Shown here: piece after piece, positions 7,864 through 18,252 of the stretch
Numbering within the stretch: the first letter of the stretch is position 1
Layout: every line of letters starts with the position of its first letter
Assembly: GCA_963842975.1 (NCBI GenBank)
Contig: CAWJIH010000004.1
Span: forward strand, 332,379 to 396,378
Direction of reading: 5' to 3'
Source: JACJWR01 sp963842975
GTDB taxonomy: Bacteria; Actinomycetota; Actinomycetes; S36-B12; UBA10799
DNA: 64,000 nt
The notes under the pieces: model-generated
Told to the model about the DNA's origin: nothing
Database searches by the model: none
What the model saw: only the letters and a program-made list of their open reading frames with translations
Position numbers and translations under genes: made by a program

Positions 7864-10464
7864 GTGGCATCGGCGTACCCTCCCACGGCGATTCGAAGGG
7901 TGTTGACCCGCGCGGAGCGTGGCGCGATGTTGAACGTGGACGAAATCGTGGTGTTGCTCGGCCTGCGTGGCGAAGCGCTAGCGGACGCAATGGGGTTGGC
8001 GTCCGACTGGCGCGACCGCGGACTGGCGGAGGTCCACCGGCCCGGGGTGGTCACCTACTCGCCGAAAGTGTTCATCCCCCTGACCCGACTGTGCCGTGAC
8101 CGTTGCGGGTATTGCACTTTCGCCGCCGATCCGGCTGAATTGCGCCGCACCGGCGAGGGATATTTCCTTACGCTTGACGAGGTCGTCGGGATTGCTCGTG
8201 AGGGTGCTGGGCTGGGTTGCGCCGAGGCGCTGTTCACCCTTGGCGATCGGCCCGAGTCGCGCTGGCCGGCAGCTCGCGATTGGCTGGCGGAGGCCGGCTA
8301 TGACTCCACCCTCGGATATGTGCGCGCTGCGGCGATCCGAGTGCTGGAGGAGACCGGACTACTCCCGCACCTGAACCCCGGGGTGATGACGTGGTCGGAG
8401 TTGCAGCGTCTGCGGCCGGTGGCTCCAAGCATGGGGATGATGCTGGAAACCACCTCCGAACGGATCTTCCGCACCCCAGGGGCCGCGCATTACGGGTCGC
8501 CGGATAAGGATCCCGCAGTCCGCCTTCGGGTGCTCAATGAGGCGGGTCGGGCGAATATCCCATTCACCTCCGGGCTGCTGGTGGGAATCGGGGAGACCGA
8601 CGCCGAACTAGCCCAGTCGATGCTGGCGCTGCGTTCGGTGGCACGGGAATTCAGGCATGTGCAAGAGGTCATCATCCAGAACTTCCGGGCCAAAGCCGAC
8701 ACTGCCATGCGAACAACCGACGACCTTGACCATGACGCGTATCTGGCTGCGCTGACCGCAGCGCGCCTCGTCTTTGGTCCCGGCATGCGCATCCAGGCAC
8801 CGCCCAACCTGTCCGACCCGGAGCAGTTACCCCGCCTCCTGGCCGCTGGTGTGGACGACTTCGGCGGGGTGAGCCCGTTGACTCCGGATCATGTCAACCC
8901 GGAGCGCCCGTGGCCGGAGGTCGCGGTGCTAGCCGATGCCTGCGCGGCCGCGGGGCTGACGCTGCGGCCGCGGCTGGCGGTGCAACCCGAATACGTGACC
9001 GGCGATCGCGAGCGTTGGATCGATCCTCGGCTGCAGCCGCACGTTTTGGCGCTCGCTGGCGACGATGGTCTGCTGCGACCGGGCGCGCGCCCGCAGGGCA
9101 TCAGGTGGCAGGAGCCAGACGACTACCAAGAATTCGCTGCCAGCGTGTCCACCGGTCGGGTGGAGTTGGCTCACACCATCGACACCGAAGGCCGGCGCTC
9201 ACAGCAGCGAGACGACTTCGCGTTGGTGTACGGCGATTGGGAGGCGGTGGCGGCCAGGGTCCAACCGCAACTGCCAGCCGCCACCTCATCGGCGCAGGAC
9301 GCGGCCAAGCGGGAGCGCCGCAGTGGGCCGTCGGTGCGCTTGTCGCCGGAGGTTGCCGCAGCCCTTCGATTGGCGGAGCGCGATCCGGCGCTGCTGGCTT
9401 CGCCCGAGCACGCGTCGGCAGCCGTCGCGTTGGCTTCGGCCGAGGACGCCGACTTGGCCGCGACGGTGGAGTTGGCTGATCAACTGCGCCAAGACGCGGT
9501 GGGCGATGTGGTTACCTACGTGGTCAATCGCAACATCAACTTCACCAATGTGTGCTACACCGGATGCCGTTTCTGCGCTTTCGCGCAGCGGGAATCCGAT
9601 CTAGACGCCTTCACCTTGCCACTGCCGGAGGTCGGGCGCCGGGTGGACGAAGCGGTGCTTGCTGGGGCCACCGAGATTTGTATGCAAGGGGGCATCCACC
9701 CGAAGTTGCCGGGCAGCGCGTATTTCGATCTGGTGGCCGAAGTCAAGAAGCGACCGGTGCACTTGCACGCATTCAGCCCGATGGAAGTGGTCAACGGCGC
9801 CAATCGCGCGGGCATGAGCATCCGGGAGTGGCTGGTCAATGCCAAGGATGCGGGCCTGGATTCGATCCCCGGCACCGCCGCGGAAATCCTCGACGATGAC
9901 ATCCGCTGGATCCTCACGAAGGGCAAACTGCCCACCGAGACTTGGCTTGAGGTGATCGGCACGGCTCACGAAGTGGGGTTACCGTCCTCGGCCACGATGA
10001 TGTACGGCCATGTGGACGCCCCCGCCCATTGGGTGGCTCATCTGCGCACCTTGCGCCAGCAGCAGGAGAAATCCGGCGGCTTCACCGAGTTCGTCGGGTT
10101 GCCTTTCGTGCACCACAATTCGCCGATCTACCTCGCCGGGATCGCTCGACCGGGGCCAACCCGGCGGGACGACATCGCGGTTACCGGTCTTGCCCGAATC
10201 ATGCTGCACGGGGCAATCGACAACGTGCAGGTCTCGTGGGTCAAAGTCGGTCCCGCGGCGTGCGCGGAGTTGTTGGGTGCCGGAGCCAACGACGTCGGGG
10301 GAACGCTGATGGAGGAGACCATCTCTCGGATGGCGGGGTCGGAACACGGATCCGCCATGACCGTTGAGGGGTTGCACGCCATCGCCGCGGCCGCGGGGCG
10401 CCCCGCGCGGGAACGCACCACCACCTACGGATGGGCAGGTGCCGGAAGTGCCGAAGATGGTTAG
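7864..10464 (+). CDS. fbiC: FO synthase, CofG-CofH fusion
   Basis: FbiC makes the deazaflavin FO from 5-amino-6-ribitylaminouracil and tyrosine with two radical-SAM domains in one chain. Both CX3CX2C clusters are intact: Cys77, 81, 84 (LCRDRCGYC, CofG half) and Cys564, 568, 571 (CYTGCRFC, CofH half), counted from GTG 7864. The CofH half also has GGIHPKLPGSAYFDL and MYGHVDAPAHWV. Length, about 866 residues, is close to M. tuberculosis FbiC. GTG 7864 follows GGAGG closely; an in-frame GTG at 7825 would leave only 3 bp to the fbiA start. In M. tuberculosis fbiC is unlinked to fbiAB, so this arrangement is more compact. Confidence 0.95.
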   Translation: MASAYPPTAIRRVLTRAERGAMLNVDEIVVLLGLRGEALADAMGLASDWRDRGLAEVHRPGVVTYSPKVFIPLTRLCRDRCGYCTFAADPAELRRTGEGYFLTLDEVVGIAREGAGLGCAEALFTLGDRPESRWPAARDWLAEAGYDSTLGYVRAAAIRVLEETGLLPHLNPGVMTWSELQRLRPVAPSMGMMLETTSERIFRTPGAAHYGSPDKDPAVRLRVLNEAGRANIPFTSGLLVGIGETDAELAQSMLALRSVAREFRHVQEVIIQNFRAKADTAMRTTDDLDHDAYLAALTAARLVFGPGMRIQAPPNLSDPEQLPRLLAAGVDDFGGVSPLTPDHVNPERPWPEVAVLADACAAAGLTLRPRLAVQPEYVTGDRERWIDPRLQPHVLALAGDDGLLRPGARPQGIRWQEPDDYQEFAASVSTGRVELAHTIDTEGRRSQQRDDFALVYGDWEAVAARVQPQLPAATSSAQDAAKRERRSGPSVRLSPEVAAALRLAERDPALLASPEHASAAVALASAEDADLAATVELADQLRQDAVGDVVTYVVNRNINFTNVCYTGCRFCAFAQRESDLDAFTLPLPEVGRRVDEAVLAGATEICMQGGIHPKLPGSAYFDLVAEVKKRPVHLHAFSPMEVVNGANRAGMSIREWLVNAKDAGLDSIPGTAAEILDDDIRWILTKGKLPTETWLEVIGTAHEVGLPSSATMMYGHVDAPAHWVAHLRTLRQQQEKSGGFTEFVGLPFVHHNSPIYLAGIARPGPTRRDDIAVTGLARIMLHGAIDNVQVSWVKVGPAACAELLGAGANDVGGTLMEETISRMAGSEHGSAMTVEGLHAIAAAAGRPARERTTTYGWAGAGSAEDG

Positions 10465-10489
10465 GAATTCTTTTATTACCACCTAGGGG

Positions 10490-10519
10490 TTGACTCTTTG
10501 GGTGCGACACGGGTGTAAT
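10490..10519 (+). promoter_or_regulatory. Putative SigA-type promoter of whiB
   Basis: TTGACT (10490-10495) and TGTAAT (10514-10519) are separated by 18 bp, each one base from the consensus. The predicted transcript would start about 60 bases before the whiB ATG. It lies in the 121-bp gap after fbiC, in a locally AT-richer stretch. Confidence 0.45.
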
Positions 10520-10585
10520 TCCACCAATGTCATTCACACCGGGCACTTCCCCCAAGGCCCCAGGGATCGCCCCGGAAGGAACCAG

Positions 10586-10843
10586 ATGAGCAACCTTGAC
10601 GTTTTCCCACTTGACTACGCCGAAGAAATGTCGTGGCAGGAGCAGGCGCTCTGCGCGCAGACCGATCCCGAGGCGTTCTTCCCCGAGAAGGGTGGTTCCA
10701 CTCGCGAGGCGAAGCGAGTCTGCCAATCGTGCGAGGTGCGCATGGAGTGCCTCGAATACGCGTTGGCCAACGACGAGCGCTTCGGCATCTGGGGTGGGCT
10801 CAGTGAGCGCGAACGGCGGCGGCTGAAGAAGCAATCCGCCTGA
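10586..10843 (+). CDS. whiB2: WhiB2/WhmD-type iron-sulfur transcription factor
   Basis: An 85-residue Wbl protein. Four cysteines bind a [4Fe-4S] cluster (CAQTD, then CQSCEVRMEC). The beta-turn GIWGGLSERERRRLKK touches the sigma factor or DNA. The stretch EAFFPEKGGSTREAKRVC is characteristic of the WhiB2/WhmD branch, which controls septation and cell division in mycobacteria and streptomycetes. ATG 10586 is chosen because GGAAGGAA lies six bases upstream and the family begins here. Its neighbourhood (fbi genes on one side, Rv3259-like, DUF3499 and manB on the other) matches the mycobacterial order. Confidence 0.93.
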   Translation: MSNLDVFPLDYAEEMSWQEQALCAQTDPEAFFPEKGGSTREAKRVCQSCEVRMECLEYALANDERFGIWGGLSERERRRLKKQSA

Positions 10844-10844
10844 G

Positions 10845-11231
10845 GTGTCGTTCCGCTCCGCGCGTGACCGGCACGGTCGGGGACTGCGAGGTCCGCTAAG
10901 TCCGGTCACCATGCCTCGTTCCGTCACCAGGCGGGAGGCGTTCGATCGGCGCGTGGCAAGGGCAGTCGTTCACCTCGCCAGTCATACCCCCCAGATCGCA
11001 GACATCGACATCGTCGTCGAGGACGTACCGATCGTGAGTAGGCGCCTTGATCGTGCACCTCTCGGGAGGGTCGTGCGCCAAACCAACCCCACCCAACTCG
11101 TCTTGCACCGCCGGCCCATCGAACAGACCGGCGCTGCGGACCCGCTGCTGCGCGATGTGTTGGCGGAGTTGGCTGCAGAGTGGCTCGGCTGCGAACCAGT
11201 CGAGGTTGATCCCCACTACCCGAGGGCATGA
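10845..11231 (+). CDS. Rv3259-like protein (degenerate metallopeptidase family)
   Basis: A 128-residue protein that begins one base after the whiB stop. The conserved N-terminal block RDRHGRGLRGPLSP supports GTG 10845 over the internal ATG 10911. Later blocks (VVEDVP, LVLHRRPIEQ, LLRDVLAELAAEWLGCEP) match the Rv3259-type family found next to whiB2 in actinobacteria, often labelled a possible zinc metallopeptidase. No HExxH is present: the equivalent helix reads RDVLAELAAEW, so peptidase activity is unlikely. Synteny with whiB2 and manB is strong; function is unknown. Confidence 0.7.
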   Translation: MSFRSARDRHGRGLRGPLSPVTMPRSVTRREAFDRRVARAVVHLASHTPQIADIDIVVEDVPIVSRRLDRAPLGRVVRQTNPTQLVLHRRPIEQTGAADPLLRDVLAELAAEWLGCEPVEVDPHYPRA

Positions 11232-11327
11232 CCCGACTGGCGTTCGGCGATGCCGCGGTGGCAACCGGTCCCCGGCCACCGCGTGCCGGTCGGGCGGGTT
11301 GCCGGAGCCACGCGTTAGGGTTCGTGA

Positions 11328-11738
11328 GTGGCACCGCATCGATCATGTTCCAAGCCTTCCTGCAGTTCCCGGGCCGTGGCGACCCTCACCTACGTCTACA
11401 GCGAATGCACTGCAGTGCTTGGCCCCCTGGCAACAAGCGCGGACCCACATTGCTACGACCTTTGCGAGGTCCACGCCGAGCGCATGACCGTGCCCCGCGG
11501 GTGGGATGTGGTGCGGTTGGACTTCAGCACGGACCAATTCGGCCCGACCATCGACGACCTCGAAGCCCTCGCCGACGCAGTCCGCGATGCAGCCCGTAAC
11601 TCGACGGGCGGGTCCAGCTCGGCCGAAGTGATTGCCGAGGTTCCCTCTGGCACAGTGGAAGGCACCCGACGCGGTCACCTGCGCGTCCTCCGGCCGATGG
11701 ACGATGCTGGCCCGGCCGCAGCGTCGCAGGACCGCTAA
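11328..11738 (+). CDS. DUF3499 family protein
   Basis: A small protein (136 residues) conserved in actinobacteria between whiB2 and manB (Rv3258c). The N-terminal half holds a probable zinc-binding set: CSKPSC, then CYDLCEVHAERM. The block AVATLTYVYSECTAVLGPLA is the family hallmark, and VPRGWDVVRLD follows. The C-terminal half is acidic, low in complexity and variable. The start is GTG 11328. No biochemical role is established; the context suggests a link to growth or envelope genes. Confidence 0.85.
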   Translation: MAPHRSCSKPSCSSRAVATLTYVYSECTAVLGPLATSADPHCYDLCEVHAERMTVPRGWDVVRLDFSTDQFGPTIDDLEALADAVRDAARNSTGGSSSAEVIAEVPSGTVEGTRRGHLRVLRPMDDAGPAAASQDR

Positions 11739-11760
11739 ACCCTCGAAGCGGAAGACTGCC

Positions 11761-13176
11761 ATGCGCGCACTCGATGAAGTAATCAAGGCCTACGACGTCC
11801 GCGGGGTATACCCGGACCAGCTCGACGAGACACTCGCCGAACTCATCGGGACCGCCGCGGTGGAGGTGTTAGGTCTGCGGGTTGCCGACGGCGGCACTGG
11901 AACAATCATCGTCGGGCGCGATATGCGGCCGTCGGGGCCGTCCTTGGTGGAAGCGTTCGCGAAAGGCGCCACAGCTGCAGGTGTCGACGTGATCGACATC
12001 GGCCTGTGCAGCACCGACGGGCTTTACTTCGCCAGCGGTCGGCTTGGTCATGCCGGGGCGATGTTCACCGCCAGCCACAATCCCGCCGAGTACAACGGGA
12101 TCAAGCTCTGCGCCCCAGGTGCGGTGCCGGTGGGCCGGGATTCGGGGCTAGCGGCCATCAGCGCGTTTTGCGCGGCAGCCCTCGCGGAGGTCGCTGCCGA
12201 CGACACTGAGCCAGCGGCGGTGCAACCTGAGCAACAAGGCACTGTCACCCACGTGGATCTCCTCGCGGACTACGCGGAGTTCCTGCGCTCTCTCGTCCCC
12301 GGGCTGGACACCATCCGGACGTTGAAGATCGTGGTGGATGCCGGGAACGGCATGGCCGGGCTCACCGCGCCCGCGGTGTTCGGTTCGCTGCCGTTGGATG
12401 TCACCGAGATGTACTACGAACTCGACGGAAGTTTCCCCAATCACGAGGCAAATCCGATCGATCCGGCGAATCTGGTTGATCTGCAGGCCGCCGTGGTTGA
12501 GGTTGGCGCCGACCTCGGCTTGGCCTTCGACGGCGACGCCGACCGGTGCTTCGCGGTGGATCAGGATGGTCAACTCATCTCGCCGAGTGGTTTGACGGCG
12601 CTCATTGCGGTGCAGGAACTCAAACGTCATCCAGGTTCAGTGATCATCCACAACCTGATCACGTCGGCTGCGGTCCCGGAGATCATCGCTGAGCACGGCG
12701 GGACCCCGGTGCGCACTCGGGTGGGGCATTCCTTCATCAAGGCCACCATGGCCGAAACCTCGGCGGCTTTTGGCGGCGAGCACTCGGGACACTTTTATTT
12801 CCGCGACTTCTGGCGGGCGGACTCGGGGATGTTGGCTGCGCTGAACCTGATCGCGGCCCTCGGCAACTCACCGGAGGGCACTGCGGTCTCCGGCCTCCTC
12901 GCCCCGTACGACCGCTATGTGGCAAGCGGTGAAATCAACTCGACGGTGACGGATGCGTTCGCGGCCACCGCCAGGGTGCGCGAGGCATTCGCCAGCGAGG
13001 CCACGAACGTCGATGAACTTGACGGGCTCACCATGGGCGGTGACGGATGGTGGTTCAACGTCCGCCCCAGCAACACCGAACCTTTGCTGCGGCTCAATGT
13101 TGAGCACCGGGATGCCACCTCGATGGCCCAGCTCCGGGACCGTGTGCTCTCGGTGATCCGGGCCGACAACGCCTAG
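11761..13176 (+). CDS. manB: Phosphomannomutase/phosphoglucomutase
   Basis: The enzyme interconverts mannose-6-phosphate and mannose-1-phosphate (and often the glucose forms), feeding GDP-mannose for lipoglycans and glycoproteins. All four active-site loops are present: the phosphoserine loop TASHNPAEYNG, the metal loop DGDADR, the sugar loop GGEHSGHFYF and the phosphate loop RPSNTEP. ATG 11761 gives 471 residues, begins with the family sequence MRALDEVIKAYDVRG, and has GGAAG upstream; the frame extends further 5' without homology. It is followed by Trm112, a SIS protein and manA, as in mycobacteria. Confidence 0.93.
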   Translation: MRALDEVIKAYDVRGVYPDQLDETLAELIGTAAVEVLGLRVADGGTGTIIVGRDMRPSGPSLVEAFAKGATAAGVDVIDIGLCSTDGLYFASGRLGHAGAMFTASHNPAEYNGIKLCAPGAVPVGRDSGLAAISAFCAAALAEVAADDTEPAAVQPEQQGTVTHVDLLADYAEFLRSLVPGLDTIRTLKIVVDAGNGMAGLTAPAVFGSLPLDVTEMYYELDGSFPNHEANPIDPANLVDLQAAVVEVGADLGLAFDGDADRCFAVDQDGQLISPSGLTALIAVQELKRHPGSVIIHNLITSAAVPEIIAEHGGTPVRTRVGHSFIKATMAETSAAFGGEHSGHFYFRDFWRADSGMLAALNLIAALGNSPEGTAVSGLLAPYDRYVASGEINSTVTDAFAATARVREAFASEATNVDELDGLTMGGDGWWFNVRPSNTEPLLRLNVEHRDATSMAQLRDRVLSVIRADNA

Positions 13177-13186
13177 GCTGGCCAAC

Positions 13187-13387
13187 ATGACGACGCTCGA
13201 TCCACGCCTGTTGGAAATTTTGGCCTGTCCGTGTGCCCACCACGCCCCGGTGGCGGAGTCCGAGGGCGCCGTGGTGTGCCAGCGATGCCACACCGCGTTT
13301 CCGATCACTGATGGCATCCCGGTGATGTTGCTTGATCAGGCGACGCCGGGACCGAAGGGCATCGGCGCCGAACTCGATGGTGCCTAG
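13187..13387 (+). CDS. Trm112/YcaR family small protein
   Basis: A 66-residue protein with the Trm112 pattern LLEILACP, VCQRC, and FPITDGIPVMLL. The family is a small zinc-ribbon-like scaffold that activates methyltransferases in eukaryotes and archaea; its bacterial role is unclear. One metal pair is CPC near the N-terminus and the other is CQRC. It sits 10 bp after manB and its stop codon directly abuts the GTG of the SIS gene, so it belongs to the mannose operon. Confidence 0.85.
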   Translation: MTTLDPRLLEILACPCAHHAPVAESEGAVVCQRCHTAFPITDGIPVMLLDQATPGPKGIGAELDGA

Positions 13388-14524
13388 GTGGCGATCGACG
13401 AGCAGGTCTTGCTTGATCCGGATCGTCTGATTGAAGCTGGCGGTCCGGTGCTTGCGGCCATCGCTTCGGCCGGTGCTCAACTGCGAACCGGGATGGCCGA
13501 GGCAGATGACCAGGCCATCGCCGAGGTCGCCGCAGCGGGCCGGCCCCGTGCCGTAGTGGTGATGGGCGCGGGTGGATCCAGCGCGGCAGGGGAGGTGCTG
13601 GCCGTGTGCGCGGGCCGCGGTTCCTCGGTGCCGGTGGTCACGACGACTGGTCCGGGGTTGCCTGGATGGGTGGGGCCGCTGGATTTGGTGATTGCGGTGT
13701 CGGCGTCGGGTTCCTCGCCGGAAACCCTCACCGTCGTCGCCGAAGCAGGTCGCCGCGGTTGCAGCGTGGTCGGGGTCTCCGGCAGCGGCGGCGACGACCT
13801 CACGTCGGCGGTCCAGCAAGCCCGTGGCACGCACCTGGCTGCAGGCCGCATGCCTGGCTCCCGCCGAGCCCGGGCCCTCACCTGGCGGCTGGCTGCACCG
13901 CTGCTCCTGCTGGGCCAAAGGTTGGGGATCGTCGATGGCAACGCAGCTGTCCTGGAAACTGCGGCCGACGAGTTTGATGCGGTGTCGCTGAAATGTGGTC
14001 CGGGAATCGAGTTGGGCAACAACCCGGCCAAAGATTTGGCACTCGCTGCGGCGGAGAACTACCTCATGCTGTGGGGCACCCCAGGAGTACCTGCGATGGT
14101 TGCCCGGAGAGCATCCCGGCAGCTAGCAGAGAACGCCGGACTACCGTCCGGATTCGGCGCCTTTCCAGAGGTAGCTCGCACCCACGCTCGGATCCTCGCT
14201 GGCACCCGTGGATCCGTGGAGTCGGACATCTTCCGGGACCGGGTTGACGAATCTGAGCGGGGGGCGAGGCCCTACTTGGTGGTCCTGACCGATGGCGAGT
14301 GTGACGACTTGAGCGCCGAGTTGGCGTCGGCGACAGAAGCAGTCGCAGCCTCAGCCGGAATCCCCGTCGAACGACTTGACGGCGGGGTGGGGCACCCACT
14401 GACCAGGCTCGCTCGTTTGGTGCAGCCGTGGGATCTCGCGAGCGTCTACGCCGCGGCGTTGGTGGACGCCGATCCAGCGGGAAGCGCGGCCGGGCTTCAT
14501 CCGACGCTCGGGACGGGAAGGTGA
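13388..14524 (+). CDS. SIS-domain sugar isomerase-like protein (Rv3256c type)
   Basis: 378 residues, with a SIS domain related to bifunctional phosphoglucose/phosphomannose isomerases. It shows VVVMGAGGSSAAGEVLA (sugar-phosphate loop), VIAVSASGSSPETL and a C-terminal PMI/PGI-like half ending in HPLTRLARLVQPWDLASVYAA. In mycobacteria Rv3256c occupies the same place between manB and manA. Whether it isomerises mannose-6-phosphate itself is not settled, since manA follows immediately. GTG 13388 begins directly after the Trm112 stop, implying coupled translation; there is no independent ribosome site. Confidence 0.75.
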   Translation: MAIDEQVLLDPDRLIEAGGPVLAAIASAGAQLRTGMAEADDQAIAEVAAAGRPRAVVVMGAGGSSAAGEVLAVCAGRGSSVPVVTTTGPGLPGWVGPLDLVIAVSASGSSPETLTVVAEAGRRGCSVVGVSGSGGDDLTSAVQQARGTHLAAGRMPGSRRARALTWRLAAPLLLLGQRLGIVDGNAAVLETAADEFDAVSLKCGPGIELGNNPAKDLALAAAENYLMLWGTPGVPAMVARRASRQLAENAGLPSGFGAFPEVARTHARILAGTRGSVESDIFRDRVDESERGARPYLVVLTDGECDDLSAELASATEAVAASAGIPVERLDGGVGHPLTRLARLVQPWDLASVYAAALVDADPAGSAAGLHPTLGTGR

Positions 14525-14530
14525 ACTCGG

Positions 14531-15613
14531 TTGCACGTGATCAGCGGGCATTTGCAGGAGTATGCGTGGGGTAAAGAGGAGGGGCTCAATCTGTGGTTGC
14601 GCTCCCCGCGCAGTGGACCTCAGGCCGAACTTTGGTTCGGGGCGCACCCCAACGGCCCCTCCCCGCTCGTGCATGGGCCCGGGACGCTGGCCGACGTGGT
14701 GGATCCGGATGAGGTTCCGGTGCTTGTGAAACTACTCGCCGCTGGTCGTCCGCTGTCCATCCAGATTCACCCCCCGGCCCACCTTGCCAGCGCAATGTTC
14801 GCCGCCGGCTCGCCCCTGGTTGCCGACGACCGGGAGAAAGTGGAGTTGCTGCTCGCGTTGGAGCCCTTCGCGATCTTCGCCGGTTGGCGTGACGAATCGG
14901 AAGCCGCCTTGCTGCTGCGAGCCACGGATCCGAGTCTGGAGCCGGCGGCCCAGGCGATTGAGTTTGACGATGTCGCCGCGGCCGTGCACTTTCTGCTGGG
15001 CTTGCCTACCGAGGAGGTTGCACGAATGACCCCGGGGCTGCTCAGCGCGGTGGAGCGCCTTGCTGGTGGGCACGACCAGGTGCATTCCTTCGGGTTGGCT
15101 GCACGTTCCTTCCCCGGCGATGCCGGGTTGCTCGTGCTTGCACTGATGGATCACCACCTGCTTCCCGATGGAACAGCCGTCTACATGCCGGCCGGCGGTG
15201 TGCACGCCTATGCCGAGGGTTTCGGGGTGGAAGTGATGACCGCATCAGACAACGTGCTGCGCTTGGGGTTGACGCCGAAGCCGCTGGCTGTCACCGAGGC
15301 GCTCCAAGCGGTGTCCACCGCAGGTGACCCTCACTTCCTGGGTGGGGAGGTATACACCGACCACGGTCATCCGACGGTCACGTCCTACCGGCCCCACCGG
15401 GCACCTTTTGCCTTGGACGCGGTTCGGTCCTCGGAATTCGCACTGCCTGCCGGTGCCTACCGGTGTGTGGTGGCGGTTCGCGATCGCGTTGAGGTGCGGT
15501 GCGGCCCGGAGAGCGTCGAACTGTCGCAAGGCCAGGCCGCAGCGGTGTTGGCAGCAGAACCGGAGCTGCATCTGCGTGCCCACGGTTTGGCGGTGGTCGT
15601 GGAGTCGAGGTAG
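14531..15613 (+). CDS. manA: Mannose-6-phosphate isomerase, class I
   Basis: This zinc enzyme interconverts fructose-6-phosphate and mannose-6-phosphate, the entry step for GDP-mannose. It shows the metal-binding block LSIQIHPPAHLA, the core HAYAEGFGVEVMTASDNVLRLGLTPK split over the cupin fold, and LPDGTAVYMPAGGVHAY. At 360 residues it is slightly short for the class but complete. A stop codon lies in frame just upstream, so the start is TTG 14531 or GTG 14537. The gene is 6 bp downstream of the SIS gene and ends the manB-Trm112-SIS-manA operon. Confidence 0.9.
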   Translation: MHVISGHLQEYAWGKEEGLNLWLRSPRSGPQAELWFGAHPNGPSPLVHGPGTLADVVDPDEVPVLVKLLAAGRPLSIQIHPPAHLASAMFAAGSPLVADDREKVELLLALEPFAIFAGWRDESEAALLLRATDPSLEPAAQAIEFDDVAAAVHFLLGLPTEEVARMTPGLLSAVERLAGGHDQVHSFGLAARSFPGDAGLLVLALMDHHLLPDGTAVYMPAGGVHAYAEGFGVEVMTASDNVLRLGLTPKPLAVTEALQAVSTAGDPHFLGGEVYTDHGHPTVTSYRPHRAPFALDAVRSSEFALPAGAYRCVVAVRDRVEVRCGPESVELSQGQAAAVLAAEPELHLRAHGLAVVVESR

Positions 15614-15836
15614 CGCGAGTTTTGAGCGCCAAAGGGGCGCCCAAGGCAGGCCTGCGAACCCTCGAGCCGCACCGACGAGTCCGAGCGGGACCAGTCCGGC
15701 ACCGTCCGGCTGGCGAGCCGCCGCGCTGAGGGGTGCGCGGTTGTGAACCCAGCCAAACGTGTCACACTAGTGGTCCCGGCACGGAAGCCTCCAGCCCGCG
15801 GATTCACGCATAACCACAATCCAACGGGAGAACTAC

Positions 15837-17264
<1,428 letters not shown>

Positions 17265-17282
17265 CGGGACACCACACCAGCC

Positions 17283-18245
17283 ATGACAGCGCCGCCCCCT
17301 CCACCGGACGGGGGCGGCGCTGTGCCTCCGGCCAACCCCTACGCCCCTCCGAGCCCAGGAGCCTGGGCCGGGGGAGATCTGCCGCCGCCACCCCCACCGG
17401 TCAATCCGCAGGCCTACCCGCAAGCCGCACCAGGCGGCCCCCAATACCCCCCACCCGGTTACCCGCAACCGGGTTACTTGCCGCCGACGCCGGCGCCGGT
17501 TCACCCGCTGCTGTACCCGAATGCTCCTGTCACCTTGGAGCAGGCCGTCACAAGTGGCCGTCCGGTTCGGGCCGCGGGTTGGGGCATCCCCGACTTCTTC
17601 ATCGCCTTTGGCCTGTGGATCATGTTCAGCGTCGTCGCCGTCGGAATCGGGGCGCTCCTCTTCGGTGACGCCGAGATGCTGACAGGTCCGGCAATCATCA
17701 TCGGCATGACGGTTCCGTGGATTGGGCTTGCTGGCTGGCCGCTGCTAGTCACGTGGTGGAAGGGCAATGGCCCGGTGATTGATCTGGGCCTCACCTTTCG
17801 TGCCAGCGACCTGCTGTGGGGGCTCATATACGGGGTTGGGGCGCTGTTCGCGGCCGGTATCATCGCCGCGGTAACGACCGCGTTTGCCGGTGAGTTCGAT
17901 TCGGCGGCCGGTGAATTGGCCAACTCGCTGGATTCGATGGTCATCCTGCTGCTGTTCGGGATTGCGGTGGGAATCGGTGCCCCGATCGCCGAGGAGTTGG
18001 CTTTCCGCGGGTTGCTGTTCGGGGCACTCGCGAAGCGGGGGATGCCCACCTGGTTGGTGATTGGCCTGTCGGGGCTGCTGTTCTCCCTGATCCATTTTGA
18101 GCCGATCCGCGTACCACTGCTGCTCAGCACCGGCATCATCCTGGGGATTGCTCGATGGCACACACGGAGCACAACTGTGCCGATTTTGGCTCACATGGTG
18201 AACAACATCCCGGCGGCCATCGCGTTGGTGGTCTTCGGGGTATAG
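17283..18245 (+). CDS. CPBP/CAAX-type intramembrane protease
   Basis: 320 residues. The first 75 or so are proline/glycine/tyrosine-rich (repeated PPP and YPQPGY) and probably cytoplasmic. About seven membrane segments follow. The Abi/CPBP catalytic motifs are intact: EELAFRG (about residues 237-243), the His of SLIHFEP and the late HMVNN. Such proteases cleave membrane substrates or act in peptide tolerance; the substrate here is unknown. It starts 18 bp after sahH, so read-through from that promoter is possible. Confidence 0.85.
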   Translation: MTAPPPPPDGGGAVPPANPYAPPSPGAWAGGDLPPPPPPVNPQAYPQAAPGGPQYPPPGYPQPGYLPPTPAPVHPLLYPNAPVTLEQAVTSGRPVRAAGWGIPDFFIAFGLWIMFSVVAVGIGALLFGDAEMLTGPAIIIGMTVPWIGLAGWPLLVTWWKGNGPVIDLGLTFRASDLLWGLIYGVGALFAAGIIAAVTTAFAGEFDSAAGELANSLDSMVILLLFGIAVGIGAPIAEELAFRGLLFGALAKRGMPTWLVIGLSGLLFSLIHFEPIRVPLLLSTGIILGIARWHTRSTTVPILAHMVNNIPAAIALVVFGV

Positions 18246-18252
18246 GCACCCC

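Noticed and set aside
15614..15836. Possible SAH riboswitch upstream of sahH
   Set aside because: The gap has a small GCGCC/GGCGC hairpin, but the conserved SAH-riboswitch blocks (such as GAGGAGCGCUGC and GCAACGGCGCUC) are not present.
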